The notes below the pieces were generated by a model. The model was not told the DNA's origin. It made no database searches and worked only from the letters and a program-made list of their open reading frames with translations. DNA of 11,226 bases, from positions 1 through 11,226 of the forward strand of contig VFLB01000122.1 in assembly GCA_009914645.1 (NCBI GenBank). Direction: 5' to 3'. The position numbers and the translations under genes were made by a program. This stretch comes from Synechococcaceae bacterium Bin_79_3 (GTDB lineage: Bacteria; Cyanobacteriota; Cyanobacteriia; PCC-6307; Cyanobiaceae). Of this stretch, positions 1 through 6,459 are shown piece by piece; position 1 is the first letter of the stretch; every line of letters starts with the position of its first letter.

Positions 1-1354
1 CAAAGTGGTGGAAAAAGAACAATTAATCAGGGTGGGTAATTTTTATGCCGGCAGGTCTTTTGGTGATAGTGCCTCAAATAAAGGTGTATTTTTTCTGCGT
101 CTACAACCGTTAGACAAAAGAGGTTATGGAAACGATAAAAGCACTGCTGCAGTAATAGAAAAATTAAACCTACCGCTGCGAAAAGCACTTAAAGGCGCTG
201 GCAAAGTGAATTTAAGCCAACCGCCAGCGGTGCGGGGATTTGGCTCAGAAGGGGGATTGGAATTGGAATTATTAGATGTAAGCGGCGGCGGCTTAAGCCT
301 TGGTGCCTTCGGCGAAGAAGCACAAGATTTTATTCGTAGAGCGGAAGCTACAGGTAAGTTCGAGCGCGTTAGCACCCGTTTCAATCCAGACTCACCAGCG
401 CTGCAGGTGGTGCCCGATCGGCAAAGAATGGCGGCTGTTGGTGTGAGCCTTCAAGAACTGGTGGGGGTGCTTGGCGAAAGTTTTGGTAGTAGCTACGTAA
501 ACGACACCTTTGAAGACGGCAGGGTGCGGCGCATCTTGATTCAATTAGATGGCAAAGATCGCAGTAAACCAGAAGATGTTTTGCGGTTATTAGTAAGAAA
601 CAGAAAAGGGGATCTAATCCCAATTTCAAGCCTGGTGCGCCTTGAGCAGGCCTACGGACCCACCAGCATCAACCGCAGCGAGCAAAGCCGTGCAATTTCA
701 ATCCAAGCATTACCAAAACCAGGTATCAGCAGCGGCCAAGCAATTGAACTGGTGCAACAGGTACAAATCCAACGCAATAGCCCAATCACCCAACTAAATT
801 TCACAGGGCTAACCCGGGAAGAACAAAAGGCAAGCGGTAGCACCTGGGGTTTATTTGCTCTTGGTTTAGCAGTAGTTTATTTATTATTAGCAGCGTTATA
901 TGAAAGTGCAATTGATCCTTTAGTGATCCTGATTACGGTGCCATTGGGCCTACTTGGTGTGGTGATAGGGCTTGCAGGAAGAGGACTTTTTCTTGATGTT
1001 TACGGCCAAGTGGGAGTTTTGGTATTAATAAGCCTGGCCGCAAAAAATGGAATTTTAATTGTTGAATTTGCAAACCAACGCTTGCAGGAAGGTAAATCTG
1101 TAAGTGCCGCAATTCGTGCCGCTGCGGCATTGAGGCTGCGGCCAATACTTTTAACAGCAGTAGCTTCCTTGGCTGGATTCTTACCCCTTGTAGTGGCACG
1201 GGGCGCTGGAGCCGCCAGCAGGGTGAGCATTGGCACTGTGGTTTTTAGCGGTTTACTAGTTTCAACCGCATTGAGTTTATTTGTATTACCAGTGATCTAT
1301 GAAATTGTAAAAGAATGGGAGCTGAGGGGCAAAAATATTAGTGATCAAGGATAG
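1..1354 (+). CDS. RND-family (HAE1/AcrB-type) multidrug efflux transporter, C-terminal part
   Basis: This is the inner-membrane proton-driven pump subunit of a tripartite export system, which moves hydrophobic or toxic compounds out through the periplasm. The frame is open to the left edge, so the start is missing. About 450 residues are visible, matching roughly AcrB 570 to the end of a usual 1,000-1,050. The first ~275 visible residues resemble the second periplasmic (porter/docking) region, including a GSSYVNDTFEDGRV segment typical of the family. Five membrane helices follow (the TM8-TM12 equivalents), starting near visible residue 282. The SLAAKNGILIVEFA motif contains the proton-relay lysine (codon 1043-1045, AcrB Lys940 equivalent), and the LTAV threonine fits the TM11 relay position. 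The protein ends shortly after the last helix with a TAG stop. Codons are rather A/T-rich compared with psaA/psaB. The substrate cannot be told from sequence. The adaptor gene, if adjacent, would lie to the left. Confidence 0.93.
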   Translation, partial: KVVEKEQLIRVGNFYAGRSFGDSASNKGVFFLRLQPLDKRGYGNDKSTAAVIEKLNLPLRKALKGAGKVNLSQPPAVRGFGSEGGLELELLDVSGGGLSLGAFGEEAQDFIRRAEATGKFERVSTRFNPDSPALQVVPDRQRMAAVGVSLQELVGVLGESFGSSYVNDTFEDGRVRRILIQLDGKDRSKPEDVLRLLVRNRKGDLIPISSLVRLEQAYGPTSINRSEQSRAISIQALPKPGISSGQAIELVQQVQIQRNSPITQLNFTGLTREEQKASGSTWGLFALGLAVVYLLLAALYESAIDPLVILITVPLGLLGVVIGLAGRGLFLDVYGQVGVLVLISLAAKNGILIVEFANQRLQEGKSVSAAIRAAAALRLRPILLTAVASLAGFLPLVVARGAGAASRVSIGTVVFSGLLVSTALSLFVLPVIYEIVKEWELRGKNISDQG

Positions 1355-1533
1355 ACGAAAAGCACCTTGAGAGCTGCTGCATCTGTTTTATTTAGACGCC
1401 ATATAGGCCAAGGGATGAAAGCAGAACATGCGCCAAATCAATGAGCATAATACTGATATGGAATGTGTAAATATCTAAAAATGAATGTACAAGAATTATT
1501 AAATATAATATATAAGTAGTATTAAATCCCATA
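1355..1533. other. AT-rich intergenic stretch between pump gene and terminator
   Basis: No credible gene is present. The longest plus-strand reading near the end (ATG at 1481) gives only 12 codons and has no ribosome site. The stretch becomes very A/T-rich between about 1440 and 1530. It separates two converging genes and probably serves as 3' untranslated sequence for the pump transcript. Confidence 0.6.
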
Positions 1534-1563
1534 AAAAAGCCTCCGCCTAAGCGGAGGCTTTTT
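1534..1563. terminator. Bidirectional intrinsic terminator between RND gene and psaB
   Basis: A 13-base-pair perfect stem (arms 1534-1546 and 1551-1563) closes a four-base loop, CTAA. The core is GCCTCCGC/GCGGAGGC and the outer pairs are A/T, so on either strand the GC stem is followed by a run of five or six U. It lies 18 bases beyond the psaB stop and about 180 bases beyond the pump stop. It can therefore end both converging transcripts. Confidence 0.93.
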
Positions 1564-1581
1564 ACTGAACCTAAAAGTTAG

Positions 1582-3792
1582 CTAGCCAAATTTACTAGCT
1601 GTTGAAGCGATCAAGAAGGCAGCGTAGGTAAGGATATAACCAATGGTGAAGTGGGCCAAACCAACTACACGAGCTTGAACGATTGATAGCGCAACAGGCT
1701 TATCACGCCAGCCCACCAAGTTGGCGAGTGGTGTGCGCTGATGGGCCCAAACGATGGTTTCAATCAGCTCTTGCCAATAACCACGCCAGGAGATGAGGAA
1801 CATAAATCCAGTTGCCCACACAAGGTGGCCAAACAGGAACATCCACGCCCAAACAGCCAAGTTGTTGCTACCGGAAGGGTTGTAACCATTAATCAACTGT
1901 GAACTATTAAGCCACAGATAATCGCGGAACCAGCCCATCAAATAGGTACTTGATTCATTGAACTGGGCCACATTGCCTTGCCAGATGGCAAGATGCTTCC
2001 AGTGCCAATAGAAAGTTACCCAGCCCACGGTATTCAAAGCCCAGAACACTGCTAGATAGAAGGAATCCCAGGCAGAAATATCGCAGGTGCCACCACGGCC
2101 AGGGCCATCGCAAGGGAAGGAATAACCGAAGTCTTTTTTGTCAGGCATCAGTTTGGAACCCCTGGCATCAAGGGCACCCTTCACAAGGATGAGTGTGGTG
2201 GTGTGCAGCCCAAGCGCGATGGCATGGTGCACTAAGAAATCACCAGGGCCGATCTGTAAGAACACATCGGTGTTAGGTGAATTGATTGCATCCATCCAAC
2301 CGCCCATATAAGCGGCATTGGCATGACTGGCGGCACTGCCTGCATTAGAGAGCAGCACATCCATTCCATACATGGCTTTACCTGAAGCAGCTTGCACAAA
2401 TTGCGCAAACACTGGCTCCACCAAGATCTGCTTCTCAGGAGTACCGAAGGCAACTACTACGTCGTTGTGAACATAGAGGCCAAGGGTATGAAAACCGAGG
2501 AAGAGAGATACCCAGCTGAGGTGGCTAATGATCGCCTCTTTGTGCTCCAACATCCGAGCCAGAACGTTGTTCTTATTGGCTTCGGGGTCGTAGTCACGAA
2601 TGAAGAAGATCGCACCGTGGGCAAAGGCACCACACATCAAGAAGATGGCGATGTATTGGTGATGGGTATAAAGCGCTGCCTGAGTTGTGTAGTCCTTTGC
2701 GATGAAGGCATAGGAGGGCATCGCATACATATGCTGCGCCACAAGGCTGGTAGCAACACCTAGGGAGGCAAGAGCTAAACCAAGCTGGAAGTGCAGTGAA
2801 TTATTGATGGTGTCGTAGAGCCCTTTATGGCCAGCGCCAAGGTCGCCAGGGGTTCCCTTGGGTGGATTATGAGCTTCAAGAATTTCGCGAATCGAGTGGC
2901 CGATACCGAAATTGGTGCGGTACATGTGGCCGGCGATTACAAAAATGCAACCGATGGCCAAGTGATGGTGCGCAATGTCTGTGAGCCAGAGAGCTTCGCT
3001 TTGAGGATGAAAACCGCCAAGGAAGGTGAGGATCGCTGTGCCCGCCCCTTCAGAAGTACCGAAGAGTTGGCCCATGCCATCGGGATTCTCGGCATAAACG
3101 CCCCAGTTTCCAGTGAAAAAGGGTGCAAGACCCGCCGGATGGGGAAGCGTGGTGAGGAAGTTGTCCCAACCAACGTGTTGACCACGGGCTTCAGGGATCG
3201 CCACGTGAACCAGGTGACCTGTCCAAGCGATAGAGCTGAAACCAAATAACACCGCTAGGTGATGGTTAAGCCGTGATTCAGCGTTTTTAAACCAAGCCAA
3301 AGAAGGGCGGAACTTAGGCTGGAGATGAAGCCAACCGGCAAATAAAGCCCAGGCAGACAGGATCATCATGAAGATGGAACCCTGGTAAAGCTCGGTGTTA
3401 GTGCGCATGCCGATGGTGTACCACCAGTGGTACAAACCGGAATAAGCAATATTCACCGGAGAAGAAGCGCCCGCTTGGGTAAAGGCATCAATAGCGCCTT
3501 GGCCGAAGTGGGGATCCCAAATCGCGTGAGCGATAGGACGGATATGCAGAGGATCTGTAACCCACTGCTCAAAGTTGCCTTGCCAGGCGATATGGAACAG
3601 GTTCCCCGACACCCAGAGGCCAATGATGGCCAAGTGTCCGAAATGGGTGGAGAAAAGCTTTTGGTAAAGCTTCTCCTCGGTCATGCCGTCGTGGCTCTCG
3701 AAATCGTGAGCCGTAGCAATCCCGTACCAAATGCGGCGGGTGGTGGGGTCCTGGGCCAGACCCTGGCTAAACGAAGGAAATTTCGTTGCCAT
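1582..3792 (-). CDS. psaB: Photosystem I P700 chlorophyll a apoprotein A2 (PsaB)
   Basis: PsaB forms the photosystem I core heterodimer with PsaA in the thylakoid membrane. It binds antenna chlorophylls, half of P700, one electron-transfer branch and part of the FX iron-sulfur cluster. The 736-residue product starts [20 protein letters not shown], as PsaB does, and has the expected full length. The FX loop [12 protein letters not shown] places its two cysteine ligands at C561 and C570. Near the C-terminus, [12 protein letters not shown] supplies the P700 axial histidine (H656) and the A0-site methionine (M664), followed by the phylloquinone-region tryptophan W673; these roles come from equivalent positions in known structures. 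Many His-rich helices (e.g. [10 protein letters not shown]) bind chlorophyll. The gene lies 24 bases downstream of psaA on the same strand and is expected to be cotranscribed. No clear Shine-Dalgarno sequence precedes its ATG. It ends in TAG. Confidence 0.99.
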   Translation of the reverse strand: MATKFPSFSQGLAQDPTTRRIWYGIATAHDFESHDGMTEEKLYQKLFSTHFGHLAIIGLWVSGNLFHIAWQGNFEQWVTDPLHIRPIAHAIWDPHFGQGAIDAFTQAGASSPVNIAYSGLYHWWYTIGMRTNTELYQGSIFMMILSAWALFAGWLHLQPKFRPSLAWFKNAESRLNHHLAVLFGFSSIAWTGHLVHVAIPEARGQHVGWDNFLTTLPHPAGLAPFFTGNWGVYAENPDGMGQLFGTSEGAGTAILTFLGGFHPQSEALWLTDIAHHHLAIGCIFVIAGHMYRTNFGIGHSIREILEAHNPPKGTPGDLGAGHKGLYDTINNSLHFQLGLALASLGVATSLVAQHMYAMPSYAFIAKDYTTQAALYTHHQYIAIFLMCGAFAHGAIFFIRDYDPEANKNNVLARMLEHKEAIISHLSWVSLFLGFHTLGLYVHNDVVVAFGTPEKQILVEPVFAQFVQAASGKAMYGMDVLLSNAGSAASHANAAYMGGWMDAINSPNTDVFLQIGPGDFLVHHAIALGLHTTTLILVKGALDARGSKLMPDKKDFGYSFPCDGPGRGGTCDISAWDSFYLAVFWALNTVGWVTFYWHWKHLAIWQGNVAQFNESSTYLMGWFRDYLWLNSSQLINGYNPSGSNNLAVWAWMFLFGHLVWATGFMFLISWRGYWQELIETIVWAHQRTPLANLVGWRDKPVALSIVQARVVGLAHFTIGYILTYAAFLIASTASKFG

Positions 3793-3816
3793 TGGATTAG
3801 GTCGAAGGGATGTAAA

Positions 3817-6120
3817 TCAGCCCACCGCGATGATGCGGGCCAAGAAGAAAGACCAAGTTGTAACGATGCCACCTAATAAATAGTGGGCAACACCAACTGC
3901 ACGGCCTTGAAGAATGCTCAGGGCGCGAGGCTGAATAGCCGGAGCAACCTTGAGCTTGTTGTGAGCCCAAACGATGGACTCAATCAATTCCTGCCAGTAG
4001 CCGCGGCCACTGAACAAGAACATCAGGCTGAATGCCCAGATGAAGTGAGCACCAAGGAACAGCAAGCCATAGGCACTATTTGAAGAGCCGTAGCTGTTAA
4101 TCACCTGGGAAGCTTGCGCCCACAGGAAATCACGCAGCCAACCATTGATGGTGATGGCACCCTCGGCAAAGTTGCCGTTAGTTATGTGCTGGACCGTGCC
4201 ATTTGCATTAACGGTGCCCCACACATCGCTTTGCATCTTCCAGGAGAAGTGGAAGATCACAATCGATAGGGAGTTGTACATCCAGAAGAGGCCGAGGAAC
4301 ACGTGGTCCCAACCGGAAACCTGACAAGTACCACCACGGCCAGGGCCATCACAAGGGAAGGCAAAACCAAGGCTTGCCTTATCTGGAATCAACCGTGAGC
4401 TGCGGCTGTAAAGCACACCCTTGAGCAGGATCAACACCGTCACGTGAATCGTGAAGGCATGGATGTGGTGCACCATAAAGTCTGCTGTGCCAAGGGGTAT
4501 GGGCCCCATAGCAACTTTGTTACCCACCGCCATCACAGTGCCGTTAAACACTTCGCTCACGCCAGCAAGGGCGTTAGGGGCTGTGGAACCTGCTGCTGCT
4601 GCATGCAAGCCTTGAATCCACTGGGCGAATACAGGACGCAGCTGAATCGCCGAATCACTGAACATGTCTTGGGGACGACCCAAGGCACTCATTGTGTCGT
4701 TGTGGATGTAGAGGCCGAAACTGTGGAAGCCCAACCAAATGCACACCCAATTGAGGTGACTGATCAGGGCGTCACGAGCTTTGAGCACGCGATCAAGCAC
4801 GTTGTCTACATGCTTCGCCGGGTCGTAATCGCGCACCATGGCGATTGAAGCGTGGGCGCCAGCACCAACGATCAGAAAACCACCAATCCACATGTGGTGG
4901 GTAAATATCGACAGCTGCGTTGGGTAATCGATACCTATATATGGATAGGGAGGCATCGCATACATGTGCTGGGCAACGATGATGGTTAGAGAACCGAGCA
5001 TTGCCAAGTTCACCGCCAGCTGGGCATGCCAGGAGGTGGTCATGAACTCAAACAAGCCATCGTGACCACGGGTGGCAGGGAACAAGAGGGGATCGCCCTT
5101 CTGGCCTTCAAGGATCTCCTTGATGCTGTGGCCAATGCCCCAGTTGGTTCTATACATGTGGCCAGCCACGATGAACAGAACCGCAATCGCCAAGTGGTGA
5201 TGGGCGATGTCTGTCATCCAGAGGCTGCCGGTAACAGGATTCAAGCCACCTTTAAAGGTGAGGAAATCGCTGTAGGCAGCCCAGTTGCCGGTGAAGAAAG
5301 CACCAATGCCTTCCTTAATACCGGGATACAACTGACCCAATAAATCCTGATTCAGGAAAGCGTGAGGCAGGGGAATATCAGCCACTGAGGCAATGGTTTT
5401 GCCATCAAGACTGAGGGGTTGTCCTGCATCGATGGCATCCATCAACAGGGTGGTGGGCAGGGACACATGGATAAGGTGTCCTGTCCAGGAAAGTGACCCC
5501 AAACCAAGCAGACCAGCCAAGTGGTGGTTGAGCATCGACTCAACGTTTTGGAACCACTCAAGCTTTGGAGCTGCCTTGTGGTAGTGGAAAACGCCTGCAT
5601 TGAGCATCAGGCCAGCCATCACCAAAGCGCCGATAGCAGTTGCTAACAGCTGAGTTTCATTTGTGAAACCCCAGGCACGCCAAACATGGAAGAGACCGGA
5701 GGTCATCTGGATGCCGCGGAAGCCGCCACCCATGTCGCCATTCAGGATCTCTTGGCCAAAAATCGGCCAAACAACCTGGGCGCTTGGCTTTACATGCAGG
5801 GGATCAAGAAGCCAACCGGAGTAGTTGGAAAAACGTGCTCCGTGGTAGAAAGCGCCGCTCAACCAAATAAAAATCACGGCCAAATGGCCGAAGTGAGCGC
5901 TGAAAATCTTGCGGGAAACTTCTTCAAGATCACTGGTGTGACTGTCGAAGTCGTGAGCGCGAGAGTGGAGGTTCCAGATCCAGGTTGTGGTCTTGGGACC
6001 CTTAGCCAAGGTTCGATCGAAATGCCCGGGCTTGCCGAGTGTTTCGAAATCGACAGGTACAGGGTTCCGGTCGACCATTGCCTTGGCTTTACTCCCACGT
6101 TCTGGTGGGCTGATGGTCAT
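3817..6120 (-). CDS. psaA: Photosystem I P700 chlorophyll a apoprotein A1 (PsaA)
   Basis: PsaA is the partner of PsaB in the photosystem I core and drives light-powered electron transfer from plastocyanin or cytochrome c6 to ferredoxin. I chose the ATG at 6118-6120 because MTISPPER is the conserved PsaA N-terminus and GAGGAA lies 7 bases upstream. An in-frame GTG at 6190-6192 would add 24 unconserved residues. The product is 767 residues. FX cysteines are C590 and C599 in [12 protein letters not shown]. The P700-side histidine is H692, the A0-site methionine M700, the phylloquinone tryptophan W709, and T755 fits the threonine that hydrogen-bonds the chlorophyll a' of P700. Residues about 223-248 contain an extra stretch ([16 protein letters not shown]) compared with the ~750-residue forms, as I recall in marine and related picocyanobacteria. 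It is the first gene of the psaA-psaB operon and diverges from the gene at 6460. Confidence 0.99.
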   Translation of the reverse strand: MTISPPERGSKAKAMVDRNPVPVDFETLGKPGHFDRTLAKGPKTTTWIWNLHSRAHDFDSHTSDLEEVSRKIFSAHFGHLAVIFIWLSGAFYHGARFSNYSGWLLDPLHVKPSAQVVWPIFGQEILNGDMGGGFRGIQMTSGLFHVWRAWGFTNETQLLATAIGALVMAGLMLNAGVFHYHKAAPKLEWFQNVESMLNHHLAGLLGLGSLSWTGHLIHVSLPTTLLMDAIDAGQPLSLDGKTIASVADIPLPHAFLNQDLLGQLYPGIKEGIGAFFTGNWAAYSDFLTFKGGLNPVTGSLWMTDIAHHHLAIAVLFIVAGHMYRTNWGIGHSIKEILEGQKGDPLLFPATRGHDGLFEFMTTSWHAQLAVNLAMLGSLTIIVAQHMYAMPPYPYIGIDYPTQLSIFTHHMWIGGFLIVGAGAHASIAMVRDYDPAKHVDNVLDRVLKARDALISHLNWVCIWLGFHSFGLYIHNDTMSALGRPQDMFSDSAIQLRPVFAQWIQGLHAAAAGSTAPNALAGVSEVFNGTVMAVGNKVAMGPIPLGTADFMVHHIHAFTIHVTVLILLKGVLYSRSSRLIPDKASLGFAFPCDGPGRGGTCQVSGWDHVFLGLFWMYNSLSIVIFHFSWKMQSDVWGTVNANGTVQHITNGNFAEGAITINGWLRDFLWAQASQVINSYGSSNSAYGLLFLGAHFIWAFSLMFLFSGRGYWQELIESIVWAHNKLKVAPAIQPRALSILQGRAVGVAHYLLGGIVTTWSFFLARIIAVG

Positions 6121-6127
6121 CGAGACG

Positions 6128-6133
6128 TTCCTC
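6128..6133 (-). promoter_or_regulatory. psaA ribosome binding site, partly inside a small hairpin
   Basis: On the minus strand the sequence is GAGGAA, seven bases before the psaA ATG. A five-base-pair inverted repeat, TCGAG-GAACGT-CTCGA (6120-6135), overlaps this site and includes the A of the start codon. The site decides the psaA start. The hairpin is short and may not be stable in the cell. Confidence 0.6.
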
Positions 6134-6257
6134 GAGGGTTGGGGTCGGAGGCCAGGGGCTGCTTGGGGCAATCCCCGAGGCCGCTGGGGCACAAAATCCC
6201 AAAGGAAACAAGGGCAAAACCCCTGCTAGCACTGGGTAACGGGCCCCAGCATGGGGT

Positions 6258-6288
6258 CCGCTTTTTTGAGTATAAGCATCAAAAGCGG
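6258..6288. repeat. Inverted repeat CCGCTTTT-N15-AAAAGCGG
   Basis: Two perfect 8-base arms (6258-6265 and 6281-6288) are separated by 15 bases, and the candidate psaA -10 box lies inside the spacer. The centre-to-centre arm distance of 23 bases is close to two helical turns. The geometry would suit a dimeric regulator, but no known site is recognised. Confidence 0.6.
6269..6274 (-). promoter_or_regulatory. psaA: Candidate psaA -10 box (TATACT)
   Basis: The minus strand reads TATACT here, five of six matches to TATAAT. It would give a leader of about 140 bases before psaA. No good -35 hexamer lies 16-18 bases upstream, so an activator or another sigma factor would be needed. The box lies in the spacer of the CCGCTTTT/AAAAGCGG inverted repeat. 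This is a pattern-based guess. Confidence 0.35.
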
Positions 6289-6319
6289 CCTGTTTGCGTT
6301 GCAGTAACAAAGGTTCAAT

Positions 6320-6336
6320 CCCTGTCTCTGACAGGG
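6320..6336. repeat. Inverted repeat CCCTGTC-TCT-GACAGGG
   Basis: Seven perfect base pairs surround a three-base loop (arms 6320-6326 and 6330-6336). As RNA it would form a compact hairpin. It has no U-run on either side, so it does not look like an intrinsic terminator. It lies upstream of the closer psaA promoter candidate. Confidence 0.65.
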
Positions 6337-6369
6337 CTCTCTTGGGAGCAAATTAACAACAAAAAAGTT

Positions 6370-6392
6370 TGTTTATGGCTACTGAATAAACA
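6370..6392. repeat. Inverted repeat TGTTTAT-N9-ATAAACA
   Basis: Two perfect 7-base arms (6370-6376 and 6386-6392) flank a 9-base spacer. The repeat ends two bases before the next inverted repeat begins. It is AT-rich, so chance is a more serious explanation than for its neighbour. Confidence 0.45.
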
Positions 6393-6417
6393 TATTTGTC
6401 ACTAAATTATGTGACAA
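6389..6417 (-). promoter_or_regulatory. Candidate distal psaA promoter (TTGTCA-N17-TATGTT)
   Basis: On the minus strand TTGTCA (6417-6412) is followed after exactly 17 bases by TATGTT (6394-6389). These score five of six and four of six against the housekeeping sigma consensus. The candidate overlaps the ATTTGTCAC inverted repeat almost completely, so a protein bound there would cover it. A start here would give a leader of roughly 260 bases. Confidence 0.25.
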
Positions 6418-6419
6418 AT
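6394..6419. repeat. Operator-like inverted repeat ATTTGTCAC-N8-GTGACAAAT
   Basis: Two perfect 9-base arms (6394-6402 and 6411-6419) flank an AT-rich 8-base spacer, giving a 26-base dyad. The shape resembles a binding site for a dimeric helix-turn-helix regulator. It is not the NtcA GTA-N8-TAC site, the CRP-type TGTGA-N6-TCACA site or the LexA site. It is about 275 bases upstream of psaA and 40 bases before the first possible start of the plus-strand gene, so it could control either. Confidence 0.6.
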
Positions 6420-6459
6420 CAGTGCTTTAGCTGCGTTTAACTGGATCAGCGCCATCCTG

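Larger units (their letters stand above)
6121..6459. other. Divergent intergenic region between psaA and the exported-protein gene
   Basis: These 339 bases hold the psaA leader and the promoter area for both directions. The part next to psaA (about 6121-6260) is GC-rich, with several GGGG/CCCC pairings, for example GGGG-CAAT-CCCC at 6165-6176. It also has an imperfect direct repeat, GAGGCCAGGGGC (6148-6159) and GAGGCCGCTGGGGC (6177-6190). The part from about 6260 to 6420 is AT-richer and contains four perfect inverted repeats, listed separately, and candidate promoter boxes. No gene of its own is visible. An antisense open frame running through it from inside psaA is a by-product of psaA codon composition. 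Confidence 0.7.

Noticed and set aside
1481..1519. Twelve-codon open frame (ATG at 1481) in the gap before the terminator
   Set aside because: Too short, without a ribosome site, and in AT-rich sequence where short frames are common.
6121..6192. Extended psaA start at GTG 6190-6192
   Set aside because: The extra 24 residues do not resemble any PsaA N-terminus, while the ATG at 6118-6120 gives the conserved MTISPPER and has a ribosome site.
6242..6267. Plus-strand terminator-like hairpin (CCCC-AGCAT-GGGG) followed by CTTTTTT
   Set aside because: No plus-strand gene lies upstream for it to end, and the stem is short with a bulge. It is more simply part of the structured psaA leader.
6311..6336. 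tRNA-like T loop (GGTTCAATCC) upstream of psaA
   Set aside because: The T stem pairs over only three bases, no acceptor strand or other arms are present, and the adjacent bases are better explained by the CCCTGTC/GACAGGG inverted repeat.
6290..6360. HLR1 (RpaB) light-response site upstream of psaA
   Set aside because: A GTTAC sequence is present on the psaA strand, but the second half of the direct repeat is missing.
5686..6405. Long plus-strand open frame (about 239 codons) antisense to the psaA start
   Set aside because: It lies over conserved psaA codons, has no recognisable protein features and no ribosome site. Similar antisense frames cover other parts of psaA and psaB (e.g. 2392-2763, 2827-3249, 3427-3876) and reflect codon composition.
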